Shown here piece after piece: positions 26,063 to 35,021 of a stretch of 64,000 bases of DNA. The number at the start of each line of letters is the position of its first letter. Within the stretch, counting starts at the first letter, position 1. The translations under genes and the position numbers were made by a program. The notes under the pieces were generated by a model, which searched no databases, was not told the origin of the DNA, and was given only the letters and a program-made list of their open reading frames with translations. The stretch comes from Ancylobacter amanitiformis. Lineage in GTDB: Bacteria; Pseudomonadota; Alphaproteobacteria; Rhizobiales; Xanthobacteraceae. Location of the stretch: positions 186,001 to 250,000 of the forward strand of contig NZ_JAUSVR010000003.1 of assembly GCF_030814815.1 (NCBI RefSeq). Reading direction: 5' to 3'.

Positions 26063-26109
26063 CGCCCCGCGCAAGACTGCCCCGGGCGCAGGCGGCCTTG
26101 CGCGGGGCG
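26063..26109 (-). other. Hairpin between the SDR gene and kdgK
   Basis: CGCCCCGCGCAAG and CTTGCGCGGGGCG are perfect 13-bp inverted arms with a 21-base loop downstream of the SDR stop. No T tract follows on the minus strand. Confidence 0.5.
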
Positions 26110-26129
26110 ATCTTGCGCGGATGCGCGGA

Positions 26130-26891
26130 TCAGAGCTGGACGCCGCGCGTCAGCGCCCCGTCCACCACGAGGTTGGTTCCATAGACGAAGCTCGCCGCCG
26201 GGCTGGCCAGGAACACCGCCGCATTGGCGATTTCCTGCGGGGTCGCCATGCGGCCGGTGGGGTTCAGCGCCAGCGCGTCGGCAAACAGCGTGGGGTTGCC
26301 CTGCTCGATCTGGTCCCACACGCCGCCCTTGAAATAGGTATTGCCGGGCGAGACCGTGTTGGCGCGGATCTTCTTCGGCGCGAGGGTGAAGGCGAGGCCC
26401 TGCGTGTAATGCACCAGCGCTGCCTTGAACACGCCATACGGGCCGGCGGCGAAGTCGATCTCGCGGCCGGAGACCGAGGAAATGGTGACGATGGCCGCCG
26501 CATCGCTGGTCTCAAGATAGGGCAGGGCAGCGTCCACCAGCCGCACCGTGCCCATCAGGTCGGTCTGGAAACCCTTGTTCCAGCTTTCCTCGTCATTGCC
26601 GATGGCCAGCGCGCTGACATTGGCGACCACGATGTCCAGCCCGCCGAACGCCGCCGCGGCCTGCTCGACAAAGGCAGCGAGCGCCGGGCCGTCGGAGACG
26701 TCGACGCCCGCTCCAAAGGTTTTCACGCCCTTTTCGGCGAGCCGGGCGGCGGTGGCTTCCGCCTCGCCCGCATTGCGGCTGCACAGGGCGACATCGGCCC
26801 CTTCCGCTGCCAGCGTCTCGGCGATGGCGAGGCCGATGCCCTTGGTGCCGCCGGTGACGATGGCGCGCAGGCCTTTCAGTCCGAGGTCCAT
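26130..26891 (-). CDS. Short-chain dehydrogenase/reductase
   Basis: The 253-residue protein is a classical SDR. TGGTKGIGLAIA is the nucleotide-binding motif, ANVSALA replaces the usual NNAG, TISSVSGREIDFAAGPYGVFKAAL holds the catalytic Ser and the YxxxK pair, and SPGNTYFKGG follows. It is preceded by GGAAG. It probably oxidises or reduces a hydroxyl group of a sugar or hydroxyacid and is likely cotranscribed with the sugar kinase downstream. The substrate is not determinable. Confidence 0.87.
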   Translation of the reverse strand: MDLGLKGLRAIVTGGTKGIGLAIAETLAAEGADVALCSRNAGEAEATAARLAEKGVKTFGAGVDVSDGPALAAFVEQAAAAFGGLDIVVANVSALAIGNDEESWNKGFQTDLMGTVRLVDAALPYLETSDAAAIVTISSVSGREIDFAAGPYGVFKAALVHYTQGLAFTLAPKKIRANTVSPGNTYFKGGVWDQIEQGNPTLFADALALNPTGRMATPQEIANAAVFLASPAASFVYGTNLVVDGALTRGVQL

Positions 26892-27024
26892 GTCTCGTCT
26901 TCCTTCATGGGGGCTATTTCGCTGGCGAATGATTCCCCCAAGCGAGCGGGCGCGGCAAGTCGCCCGTTGCGATTATCGGCAGGGAACCGGCACGGCCGGC
27001 GCGTTTGCGCGCGCGAGCGGACGC

Positions 27025-27771
27025 TCAGGGCAGGATGATGCGCACCGAGCCGGGCGGCGTGTCGCTCGCCCGCGGCGCCTCGGCCGGCGCGGTGACGGGG
27101 AGCGCACCGCCGGAGGGGGGAGCGGGTGATGCGGCGCGCGCCGCCGCCGGTGTGGGCGGCGCGGGCGCGGGCGGATTGGACGCGGGCGGAGCGGCTATGG
27201 CGGTGGGGCTGTTTGCCGGCGGCTCCGGCGGGGGCAGATGGGCGGGGATTTGGTAGCGCCGCTCGATATCGGCGGCGCGCGCGTCGTTGAGGCTGGTGAG
27301 GCAGGTGATGCGCTGCTCAATCACCGCGGCGCCGCCGAGCCGGCCGCCCACCGTCTTCTCACCCGCGCCCCCCTCATAAGGGGCGATGCTCTGGCATTCG
27401 AAATTGCGCCAGTTCACGAACCGGCTCTGCGATTCGTTGAACAGGGCGATCCAGCGCCTGCGCTGCGGCGCCTGCAATTCCTGCCGTGCCTCAATCCCGG
27501 CCAACGCGGCGGCCACCGCCTGGTCCAGACGCTGCTCGCCTGCCTTCTGAACCTGGTTCAGGCAATCGAGATAGCTGCGCGCATCCTTGCCCTTCACGCA
27601 TTCGCCCTCGGGCGCGGCGATGGCGGAATGCCCGGACACCGCCAGCATCAGGGCCAGCGTCGCCGCGGCGATGCCGTGCTCGAACAGCCGGCGCCCGGAA
27701 AGAACATGTCCGGAAAGCGGGTGTGCGGAAGGGACACGCCCGGGAACACGACGCTTGGCGGCACGGTGCAT
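27025..27771 (-). CDS. Exported DUF1311 (LprI-like) protein with Pro/Ala-rich tail
   Basis: The 248-residue protein has a basic leader and a hydrophobic segment (ATLALMLAVSGHSAIAAPEG) that looks like a signal peptide or anchor. A DUF1311 domain follows, with four cysteines (GECVKGK, LDCLNQ, FECQSIAPYEGGAGEKTVGG, TCLTSLNDARA) and the family's RWIALFNESQSRFVNWR helix. The last 75 residues are Pro/Ala-rich, like a wall-spanning linker. DUF1311 includes the lysozyme inhibitor LprI, so a cell-envelope defence role is possible. It starts 12 bases after the aminotransferase stop, so it is probably in the same transcript. Confidence 0.75.
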   Translation of the reverse strand: MHRAAKRRVPGRVPSAHPLSGHVLSGRRLFEHGIAAATLALMLAVSGHSAIAAPEGECVKGKDARSYLDCLNQVQKAGEQRLDQAVAAALAGIEARQELQAPQRRRWIALFNESQSRFVNWRNFECQSIAPYEGGAGEKTVGGRLGGAAVIEQRITCLTSLNDARAADIERRYQIPAHLPPPEPPANSPTAIAAPPASNPPAPAPPTPAAARAASPAPPSGGALPVTAPAEAPRASDTPPGSVRIILP

Positions 27772-27783
27772 GGCACGACTCCG

Positions 27784-28989
27784 TCAGGCGGCAGGGCGCT
27801 CGTTGAGGAAGCGACCCATGCGTTCGAGGGCGCGGAGAATATTCTCGGCCGAGTTGGCGTAGGAGAGGCGGATATACCCTTCGCCGTGCACGCCGAAATC
27901 AGGACCACCGATGGTAGCAACGCCGGTCTCGTCGAGCAAGGCCGAGGCCAGTTTCTTCGCCGATTTCCAACCCGTTCCCGCCACGTTGGGAAAGGCATAG
28001 AACGCGCCGCGCGGCGTGGCGCAGGATAGGCCGGGCAGCGCGTTGAGCCCCTCGACCACGATCGCGCGCCGGCGCTCGAACTCGGCCAGCATCGCGCCGA
28101 CGCAATCCTGTGGGCCGGTGAGCGCGGCGAGCGCGGCGAATTGGGCCGGCGCGTTGACGCAGGACCAGGCATTGACCGCCAGCTTGCGCATCGGATCGTA
28201 AAGCCCTTCCGGCCACAGCGACCAGCCGAGCCGCCAGCCGGTCATCGCGTAGGTCTTCGACCAGCCGTTGAGCAGGATCAGCCGGTCGCGGATCTCGGGA
28301 TAGGCCAGCAGCGTGGTGTGCGCCTCGCCATCGAACAGGAACTGGTCGTAGATCTCGTCGGAGAGGATGACGACCTGCGGGTGCTCCGCCAGCCCCGCCA
28401 CCAGCTTGTCGATCTCGGCCTTGGGCGTGACGCCGCCGGTGGGGTTGGCGGGCGAGTTGAGGATGAGGAGGCGGGTGGCCGGGGTGATGAGGGACAGCGT
28501 CTCCTCCGCCGAGAAGGCGAAGCCGTTCGCCTCGCGGATCGGCACCGGCACCGGGGTGGCGCCGGTGAACTCGATCATCGAGCGGTAGATGGGAAAGCCG
28601 GGGTCGGGATAGAGGATTTCCGCCCCCGGCTCGCCCAGCATGAGGATGGCGCTGAACATCGTCACCTTGCCGCCGGGCACGATGACCACGCGGCCCGGGT
28701 CGATCTCGACCGCGAAGCGGCGGTTGACGTCCGCCGCCACCGCCACCCGCAACGGCTCGATGCCCACCGAGGGTGTGTAGCCGTGATGGCCGTCGCGCAG
28801 CGCCTGGATCGCGGCCTCGACAATGTGCTCCGGCGTCGCGAAATCCGGCTGGCCGATGCCCAGATTGATGATGTCGCGCCCCTGCGCCGCCAGCGCGGCG
28901 GCCCGCGCCAGCACGGCGAAGGCGTTTTCCTCGCCGATGCGGTCGAAGGCGGGTATCGGGTGCGGCCGGAAGCGGGCAACTGGCGTCAT
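27784..28989 (-). CDS. Class I/II PLP-dependent aminotransferase
   Basis: The 401-residue fold-type I aminotransferase is of the aspartate aminotransferase Ibeta type. INLGIGQPDFATPEHI lies near the N-terminus and SPANPTGGV carries the cofactor asparagine. SDEIYDQFLF holds the pyridine-N aspartate, and NGWSKTYAMTGWRLGW has the Schiff-base lysine followed by the phosphate-binding region. I start it at ATG 28989 with GGAGGACCCG upstream; the open frame runs on to 30276 only because it overlaps the divergent GNAT gene. The amino donor cannot be fixed from sequence. It is divergent from the GNAT gene. Confidence 0.9.
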   Translation of the reverse strand: MTPVARFRPHPIPAFDRIGEENAFAVLARAAALAAQGRDIINLGIGQPDFATPEHIVEAAIQALRDGHHGYTPSVGIEPLRVAVAADVNRRFAVEIDPGRVVIVPGGKVTMFSAILMLGEPGAEILYPDPGFPIYRSMIEFTGATPVPVPIREANGFAFSAEETLSLITPATRLLILNSPANPTGGVTPKAEIDKLVAGLAEHPQVVILSDEIYDQFLFDGEAHTTLLAYPEIRDRLILLNGWSKTYAMTGWRLGWSLWPEGLYDPMRKLAVNAWSCVNAPAQFAALAALTGPQDCVGAMLAEFERRRAIVVEGLNALPGLSCATPRGAFYAFPNVAGTGWKSAKKLASALLDETGVATIGGPDFGVHGEGYIRLSYANSAENILRALERMGRFLNERPAA

Positions 28990-29124
28990 CGGGTCCTCCG
29001 GATTGGCTCTGCGGCCAGATAGCGAGAAATCGCTTGTAGTTTGAGCCAAGCTGTCACACGGACAGCGCGGGTGTTCAAGGGCCGCGCGGAGGCCGTTTCG
29101 TGCTGCCGAAAAAGGGGAAGAGCC

Positions 29125-30297
29125 ATGCCGCCGGTCGACACGCAAAATCCTCTCGGCGACGTGGTCGACACGACGCCGGCCCAGCGGCCCACCCGCGTGA
29201 TGATCTCCGGCTCGCATGTCGATCTCGTCCCGTTCGACGCGACCGCGCACGGCCCCGCGCTCTACGCGGCCGCGCACGGGGCGCAGAAAGAGGCGATCTG
29301 GGCCTATCTGCCCAACGGTCCCTATGAGGACCCCGCCGCCTTCGATGCCCATTATCAGGCGGCCGCGCTGCGCGAGGATCCGCTGATGTTCGCGATTGTC
29401 GACAAGGCGAGCGGCGTCGCGGTGGGGCACGCGACCTATCTGCGGATCGACCCGGCCAACCGGACGATCGAGGTCGGGCACATCCTCTACACTCCGGCGC
29501 TGATGCGCACGCCGGGCGGCACCGAGGCGATGTACCTGATGGCGCGCCACGTCTTCGAGGATCTCGGCTACCGGCGCTACGAGTGGAAGTGCAACGCGCT
29601 CAACGCCCCCTCGCGCCGGGCGGGCTTGCGCTACGGCTTCCGTTTCGAGGGCCTTTTCCGCCACCACATGATCGTCAAGGGCCGCAACCGCGATACCGCG
29701 TGGTTCGCCATGCTGGAGGAGGAGTGGCCGCAGATCGCGGGGGCCTTCGAAAGCTGGCTTGCGCCGACGAATTTCGATGCCGAGGGGCGGCAGGTCGTGC
29801 CGCTGGGCCTTCTCAATGCCGAGCGGCTGGAAGTGGGCACGCGCACGCTGCGGCGGGCCAGCCTCGCGGACCGCGCCGCGGTCGAAGCGGTGCAGCACGG
29901 GGCCTATGCGCGCAACCGCCTGCTGCTGGGCGTCGAGCCGGTGCCGCTGCTGTGGGACTATGCCCGCGTCTTCCGCGAGCGCGAGGTGTGGGTGCTGGAA
30001 AGTGCCTCCGGCGCATCCGGCCTCGACGGGGTGCTGATTCTGCACAACCGGGCGGACGACCTCTTGACCGATAGCCTCGCCGTGGCGCCGCAGGCGCAGG
30101 CCGGCGGCGTCGGCAACCTGCTGCTCGCGGCGGGGGAAGCGCGCGCCCGCGCGCTCGGCCGGCGCATGGTGCGGCTCTATACCGGCGAGCCGCTTTCGGC
30201 CAACATCCACTGGTACCGGCGCAAGGGCTACTCGATCGAGCGGGTGGAGCAACTGCCCGACCGCCGGCTGGTGCACCTGGCGAAGGCGCTGGACTGA
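29125..30297 (+). CDS. Tandem GNAT-domain protein
   Basis: The 390-residue protein joins two acetyltransferase folds. Residues about 25-215 resemble RimJ/RimL-type N-acetyltransferases (VDLVPFDATAHG, VGHATYLRIDPANRTIEVGHI, LGYRRYEWKCNALNAPSRRAGLRYGFRFEGLFRHHMIVKGRNRDTAWF, read in sections). Residues about 245-390 form a standard GNAT (LRRASLADRAAVEAV, DSLAVAPQAQAGGVGNLLLAA for CoA binding, ANIHWYRRKGYS). ATG 29125 has GGGGAAGAG. The natural acceptor is unknown; such fusions may acetylate two substrates or use one domain for recognition. Confidence 0.82.
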   Translation: MPPVDTQNPLGDVVDTTPAQRPTRVMISGSHVDLVPFDATAHGPALYAAAHGAQKEAIWAYLPNGPYEDPAAFDAHYQAAALREDPLMFAIVDKASGVAVGHATYLRIDPANRTIEVGHILYTPALMRTPGGTEAMYLMARHVFEDLGYRRYEWKCNALNAPSRRAGLRYGFRFEGLFRHHMIVKGRNRDTAWFAMLEEEWPQIAGAFESWLAPTNFDAEGRQVVPLGLLNAERLEVGTRTLRRASLADRAAVEAVQHGAYARNRLLLGVEPVPLLWDYARVFREREVWVLESASGASGLDGVLILHNRADDLLTDSLAVAPQAQAGGVGNLLLAAGEARARALGRRMVRLYTGEPLSANIHWYRRKGYSIERVEQLPDRRLVHLAKALD

Positions 30298-30410
30298 GGG
30301 AGCGGGATTGAACGCGCGGCGGGCGCGCCATCACGGGCGCCTATCCTGCGTTTCTTGCGTGTGGCGGCAGATTGCTTACATTCTCGGTAAGCTCTCGGAC
30401 TGGACGTGTG

Positions 30411-31244
30411 ATGATGAATTATGTGGAGGCGGCCACCGCGCCGCTGCGCAAGACGGGCCATATCAAGCTGCACGGGCCCGAGGGCTTCGCCGGCATGCGC
30501 AAGGCGGGCCGGTTGACCGCCGAGGCGCTGGACCTGGTGCACGAAATGGTGCGGCCGGGCCTGTCGACCGAGGCGATCGACAATGCCGTGTTCGAGTTCG
30601 CCATGGATCACGGCGCGCTGCCGGCGACGCTGATGTATCGCGGCTACCGCAAGTCCACCTGCACCTCGATCAACCATGTCGTCTGCCACGGCATCCCCAA
30701 CGACAAGCCGCTGCGTGAGGGCGACGTCGTCAATGTCGACGTGACGCTGATCGTCGATGGCTGGTACGGCGATTCGAGCCGCATGTTCCCGGTGGGCGAG
30801 ATTCCCCGCCGCGCCGAGCGGCTGCTCGACGTGACCTACGAATCGCTGATGCGCGGCATTGCCGAGGTGAAGCCGGGTCATCATGTCGGCGATATCGGCG
30901 CGGCGATCCAGGAATTCGTCGAGCCGCTGCACATGAGCGTGGTACGCGATTTCTGCGGACATGGCGTGGGCCAACTGTTCCACGACGAGCCGAACATCGT
31001 CCATGTCGGGCGGCGCGGCGAAGGCCCGGAACTGCTGCCGGGCATGATCTTCACCATCGAACCGATGATCAATCTCGGCCGGCCGCATGTGAAGGTGCTC
31101 TCCGACGGCTGGACGGCGGTCACGCGCGACCGGTCGCTCTCGGCGCAGTTCGAGCATGCGGTGGGGGTGACGGAGACGGGTTGCGAGATCTTCACGCTCT
31201 CGCCCAAGGGCTACCACAAGCCGATCTTCGGACATCACGACTGA
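30411..31244 (+). CDS. map: Type I methionine aminopeptidase
   Basis: The enzyme removes the initiator methionine from nascent proteins. Its 277 residues include the dimetal ligands: Asp in [20 protein letters not shown] (two aspartates), His in [17 protein letters not shown], Glu in [10 protein letters not shown] and Glu in [11 protein letters not shown] put the start at ATG 30411 or the adjacent ATG 30414; no clear ribosome site is seen. It is followed at 16 bp by radC, a pair often conserved in alphaproteobacteria. Confidence 0.95.
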   Translation: MMNYVEAATAPLRKTGHIKLHGPEGFAGMRKAGRLTAEALDLVHEMVRPGLSTEAIDNAVFEFAMDHGALPATLMYRGYRKSTCTSINHVVCHGIPNDKPLREGDVVNVDVTLIVDGWYGDSSRMFPVGEIPRRAERLLDVTYESLMRGIAEVKPGHHVGDIGAAIQEFVEPLHMSVVRDFCGHGVGQLFHDEPNIVHVGRRGEGPELLPGMIFTIEPMINLGRPHVKVLSDGWTAVTRDRSLSAQFEHAVGVTETGCEIFTLSPKGYHKPIFGHHD

Positions 31245-31260
31245 ACGGTTTGGGGCCCGC

Positions 31261-32025
31261 ATGGCGCGGAAAAAGGCAACGCCCGAGGGCTGCGCGGATC
31301 CGGAGGGCTGTCGATCCGATTCGCCTCCCGGCGTGACCGGCTTCAGCGAGACGACATCGCATTTTGTCGGCCACCGCGAACGGCTGCGCGACCGGTTCCG
31401 GCTGGGCGGGGCGGATGCGATGCCCGACTATGAACTGCTGGAACTGGTGCTGTTCCGCGCCGTGCCGCGCGCGGATGTGAAGCCGCTGGCCAAGGCGCTG
31501 GTCGACCGCTTCGGCTCCTTCGCCGAGGTCATCACCGCCTCGCCCGGTCGGCTGCGCGAGGTGAAGGGCGTCGGCGACGCGATCATCACCGAGTTCAAGG
31601 TGATCGGCGCCGCGGTGGAGCGGGTGACGCGGGAGCGGCTGCGGGCGCGCCCGGTGCTCTCCTCCTGGAGCGCGGTGATCGCCCATTGCCGGGCCTCGAT
31701 GGCCTATGCCGAGCAGGAGCAGTTCCGCATCCTGTTCCTCGACAAGCGCAACCAGCTCATTCTCGACGAGGTTCAGCAGCGCGGCACGGTGGACCACACC
31801 CCGGTCTATCCGCGCGAGGTGGTGAAGCGGGCGCTGGAAGTGGCCGCCAGCGCTCTCATTCTCGTCCACAACCACCCGAGCGGTGATCCCACCCCCTCCA
31901 ATGCCGATATCCAGATGACCAAGACGATCATCGACGTGGCCAGGCCGCTCGGCATCGAGGTGCATGATCACATCATCGTGGGCAAGGACGGGCATGCCAG
32001 CCTGAAAGGGCTGCGGCTGATTTGA
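31261..32025 (+). CDS. radC: RadC-family JAB/MPN protein
   Basis: The 254-residue protein has an N-terminal helix-hairpin-helix region ([31 protein letters not shown]) and a C-terminal JAB metalloprotease-like domain with [14 protein letters not shown] as the zinc-binding motif. The family is widespread, and its supposed DNA-repair role has not held up well experimentally. It shares a transcript with map. Confidence 0.93.
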   Translation: MARKKATPEGCADPEGCRSDSPPGVTGFSETTSHFVGHRERLRDRFRLGGADAMPDYELLELVLFRAVPRADVKPLAKALVDRFGSFAEVITASPGRLREVKGVGDAIITEFKVIGAAVERVTRERLRARPVLSSWSAVIAHCRASMAYAEQEQFRILFLDKRNQLILDEVQQRGTVDHTPVYPREVVKRALEVAASALILVHNHPSGDPTPSNADIQMTKTIIDVARPLGIEVHDHIIVGKDGHASLKGLRLI

Positions 32026-32149
32026 GACCGATGGATGGGGGCGGGGCGCGGATAGGATCCCATTGCCTCGCCGCACGCGGTGTGGGATGGCAGGGCCAGC
32101 CGGAGACCGCGCCGCGGGGCTGCCGTGCGCCGAAGGTAAGCGCGTCCTC

Positions 32150-33088
32150 ATGACTTCCTCCGTGGCCGATCGCGGCCCCGCACCGGCCATTCCGCTCTCC
32201 GCCTATATCCATCTCGTCATCATCTATGTGGTCTGGGGCGGCTCCTATCTCGCGGTGAAGGTCAGCCTGTCGGGGCCGGCGGCGATCACCGTGCTGCAGC
32301 TGCAATCCTCGCGCCTGTGGTGCGCCTCGCTTCTGCTCGGCGCGGTCACGCTGGCGCGCTATGGCTGGCCGCCTTTGCCCAACCGACGCGATCTCGCGTT
32401 GTGCGCGGTGAGCGGCCTGTTCATGTGGATGGGCGGAAACGGGCTGGCGACGCTCGCCGCGCGCCACGCCTCATCCAGCTTCATCGTCATGATGATGGGG
32501 GCCATCCCGCTCTGGGCCTGCCTGCTCGATCTCATCATCGGGCGGACGATTCCCTCGCTGCGGGTGGTGCTCGGCATCCTGCTCGGCCTTGCCGGCCTGT
32601 TCCTGGTCGTTTCGCCGGCGCTGCTCGAGACGCACCGCGCCATTATCGAGCCGGGCTATACCGGGTTCACCATCCTGCTCGTGGTCGCGGCGGGTCTGAG
32701 CTGGTCGCTCGGCACCATCATCCAGCGCCCGCTGATGCGGCGGATCCGGCCGGACTGGGCGGCATCCTTCCAGATGTTCGTCTCGGCCATCGTGCTCAGT
32801 TCGCTGGCGCTGTACGAAAGCGCGCCGCTGCCTGTCGACCCGAGCACCCGGCAATGGCTGGCCTTCGGCTTTCTCACCGTGTTTGCCTCGGTGATCGGGC
32901 TCAGTTCCTACCTCAAGGTGCTGACCAGTTTCAGCCCGGTGGTCGCCTCCACCTTCGCCTATGTGAACCCGATCGTCGGCGTGCTGCTCGGCTGGATGAT
33001 TCTCGGTGAGGAACTCTCGGCCGTCTCGCTGCTGGGGCTGGCGGTGGTGCTCGCCAGCATCGCCATCGTGCTGCGCCGACGGCGCTGA
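32150..33088 (+). CDS. EamA/DMT-family permease
   Basis: The 312-residue protein has about ten hydrophobic segments in two EamA repeats (IHLVIIYVVWGGSYLAVK at the start; PGYTGFTILLVVAAGLSWSLGTII begins the second). The family exports amino acids, purines or other metabolites. ATG 32150 is chosen because the first membrane helix follows at normal distance; a frame 29 codons longer has no support. It is separated from radC by 124 bp and is probably its own unit. Confidence 0.87.
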   Translation: MTSSVADRGPAPAIPLSAYIHLVIIYVVWGGSYLAVKVSLSGPAAITVLQLQSSRLWCASLLLGAVTLARYGWPPLPNRRDLALCAVSGLFMWMGGNGLATLAARHASSSFIVMMMGAIPLWACLLDLIIGRTIPSLRVVLGILLGLAGLFLVVSPALLETHRAIIEPGYTGFTILLVVAAGLSWSLGTIIQRPLMRRIRPDWAASFQMFVSAIVLSSLALYESAPLPVDPSTRQWLAFGFLTVFASVIGLSSYLKVLTSFSPVVASTFAYVNPIVGVLLGWMILGEELSAVSLLGLAVVLASIAIVLRRRR

Positions 33089-33121
33089 ACAGCCCGCCAG
33101 AGGCGCGTTTCTCCGGGCCGA

Positions 33122-33931
33122 TCAGGGAGCGCGGCTGAGCAGGAGCGGGCGGCTATCCTCGGGCACCTTGGCCCAGGCCCCATCCTCGCTGGAGGCGAAG
33201 CGCACGCGGTTGCCACCGGCGGTTTCCAGCACGAGATCGCCGCCATCGAGCCGCCAGCGGTCCGGGAGGGTGCGCCCCAGCAGGGCCGCGCAGGCGGGAT
33301 CCGGCGCGAGGCGGTACACGCCGGGCTTCAACGTCTCCTCCGCCAGCCGCACGCGGCAGGCCGGGGTGCCGGTGGCATCCGCCAGTTCCCACAACCCGAC
33401 CAGATCGCCCGGCTGGGTGGTGGCGGAATCGGCAAGGCGCGGATTGACCAGGAAATAGACGCCGTCTCCCTCGCGCAGTGCTTCCCAATTGCCGCCGACG
33501 CCCTCGGTGAACTCGGCCACCAGCTGCCCGGCGCCATTGAGGAGATGGATGGAATTGCCGGCTCCGGGTGCCCAGCTGGCAATGTCGGCGCTGAACAGGA
33601 TCGCGGCGGCGCAGGCCGGCCGGTCGAAATCGATGGCGAAGGAAGCGCCCAGGGGCGCGGCCGCGCCCGGCCCGCTCGCGGCCGCGCCCCTGGGCGCTTC
33701 CTTCGCCCGCTTGACGGACAGGGTGAGCGGGCAGACGCGGTCACCATCGGCATTGGTCAGCCGATAGGCGTCCGCCAGCTGCCCGGCAGCCTCCGCCGGC
33801 GTGCCGCTTCCCGCGCCCTGCGCCCCCGCGCTGGAACCGAGCGTGGAGACCAGCAGGGCGGCGGCGAACAGCGCCGGGGCGATTTTCCCGAGCAGGCGGG
33901 AGGAGATGAGCGGGCCGTGCGCCTGTGGCAT
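33122..33931 (-). CDS. Exported Inh/Omp19-type protease inhibitor with two domains
   Basis: The 269-residue protein has an N-terminal signal segment (about 1-38, ALFAAALLVSTLGSSAGAQG) and two tandem AprI/Inh-like beta-barrel domains. The first holds CPLTLS and DRPACAAAILFSADIASW. The second is LVGLWELADATGTPACRVRL followed by DPACAALLGRTLPDRWRLDGGDLVL. Each has the paired cysteines and internal Trp of the family. Inh proteins block secreted serralysin-type or host proteases from the periplasm. The coding sequence contains a perfect 31-bp inverted repeat that inserts about 24 Ala/Gly/Pro-rich residues into domain 1. AGGAGG precedes the ATG, 11 bases after the dehydrogenase stop. Confidence 0.8.
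   Translation of the reverse strand: MPQAHGPLISSRLLGKIAPALFAAALLVSTLGSSAGAQGAGSGTPAEAAGQLADAYRLTNADGDRVCPLTLSVKRAKEAPRGAAASGPGAAAPLGASFAIDFDRPACAAAILFSADIASWAPGAGNSIHLLNGAGQLVAEFTEGVGGNWEALREGDGVYFLVNPRLADSATTQPGDLVGLWELADATGTPACRVRLAEETLKPGVYRLAPDPACAALLGRTLPDRWRLDGGDLVLETAGGNRVRFASSEDGAWAKVPEDSRPLLLSRAP
33635..33707. repeat. Perfect 31-bp inverted repeat inside the Inh gene
   Basis: The arms are 33635-33665 and 33677-33707, exact reverse complements across 31 bp with an 11-base spacer. They encode KEAPRGAAASGPGAAAPLGA and flanks in frame. The structure looks like an inserted palindromic element rather than normal coding drift. Confidence 0.9.
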
Positions 33932-33942
33932 GGCGCGCCTCC

Positions 33943-34932
33943 TCAGCCGGGCCCCGGCACCGGTGTTTCGGGCACCGGCGTCAGCGGGCCGCGCCCGTCG
34001 AACCAGGCGAGGAGATTGTCGACCACCAGCTGGCCCATGGCGTTGCGCGTCACATGGGTGGCGGAGGCGATGTGCGGCAGCAGCACGGCATTGTCCAGCG
34101 CGATCAGATCCGCCGGCACGTTGGGCTCATGGGCGAACACGTCGAGCCCCGCGCCAGCGATGGTGCCGTCCTTCAGCGCGCGGATGAGCGCCTCCTCGTC
34201 CACCACCGAGCCGCGCGCGACATTGATGAGAATGCCGGTGGGACCCAGCGCCGAGAGCACCTCGGCATTGATCAGGTGGTTGGTCTCGGGTCCGCCGGGA
34301 AGGATGGCGATGAGCACGTCGACGTCACGCGCCAGTGCGACGAGATCAGGGTAATGGGGATAGGGCAGATCCTCCACCGGACGCCGGCTATGATAGGCGA
34401 TGGGGCGCCCGAAGCCGGCAAGCCGCCGGGCGATGGCCTGGCCGATGCGGCCCATGCCAATGAGGCCGATGGAACGATCACGCAGGGTCGGGCTCAGCGG
34501 AAACCCACCCTTCGGCCACAGCCCGGCGCGCAGATGGCGTTCCGCCTGGGGAATCCGCCGCACGGTCGCCAGCAGCAGGCCGATGGTGAGATCGGCCACT
34601 TCGTCATCGAGCACACCGGGCGTGTTGGTGACGACGATGCCGCGGGCGGCGGCGGCGGCGACTTCCACCGAATCATAGCCCACGCCGAAATTGGCGACGA
34701 TCTCTACCCTGGGCAGCCGGGCGAGCAGAGCCTGCGTCACCCTTCGGGCGCCGCCGGCCGTCGAGCCGACGCCGGTGGCGACGGCGCGGATACGCCCGCC
34801 GGCCTCGGCAAGCTGCGCCTCCGCGTCCGGCGCATCGAGCCGGTGGACGATGAAATGCTGCGACAGCTGCGCCTCGATCATCGGCATCATCGGGCCGGTC
34901 TGCAGCAGTTCGGGACGGGCGGCATCGGCCAT
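33943..34932 (-). CDS. D-2-hydroxyacid dehydrogenase
   Basis: The 329-residue protein is of the glyoxylate/hydroxypyruvate reductase (GhrB-like) group. The NAD(P) motif is GMGRIGQAIARRLAGFG with HSRRP following, a basic pair suggesting NADPH preference. Catalytic residues are the arginine in INVARGSVVDE, glutamate in FAHEPNVP and histidine in LPHIASATH. It would reduce glyoxylate or hydroxypyruvate, linking to the glyoxylate metabolism of the oxalate island, though it is 25 kb away from gcl. Downstream on the strand is the Inh gene (11 bp). Confidence 0.87.
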   Translation of the reverse strand: MADAARPELLQTGPMMPMIEAQLSQHFIVHRLDAPDAEAQLAEAGGRIRAVATGVGSTAGGARRVTQALLARLPRVEIVANFGVGYDSVEVAAAAARGIVVTNTPGVLDDEVADLTIGLLLATVRRIPQAERHLRAGLWPKGGFPLSPTLRDRSIGLIGMGRIGQAIARRLAGFGRPIAYHSRRPVEDLPYPHYPDLVALARDVDVLIAILPGGPETNHLINAEVLSALGPTGILINVARGSVVDEEALIRALKDGTIAGAGLDVFAHEPNVPADLIALDNAVLLPHIASATHVTRNAMGQLVVDNLLAWFDGRGPLTPVPETPVPGPG

Positions 34933-35021
34933 GGGACATGCTCCTGGGCGGCAGGGAGCGTATTCGTCATCAAAGCGCGCGCGGTTTCAAGCCCGCCGCA
35001 GCGCTGCCCCCCGCCTTCGTC

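Noticed and set aside
27784-30276. 830-codon - frame fusing the aminotransferase with an N-terminal extension
   Set aside because: The extension is the shadow of the GNAT gene on the other strand. A ribosome binding site and family start place the aminotransferase ATG at 28989.
33943-34932. Assignment of the hydroxyacid dehydrogenase to the oxalate island
   Set aside because: It could reduce glyoxylate but is 25 kb away from gcl and lacks the operators found in the island.
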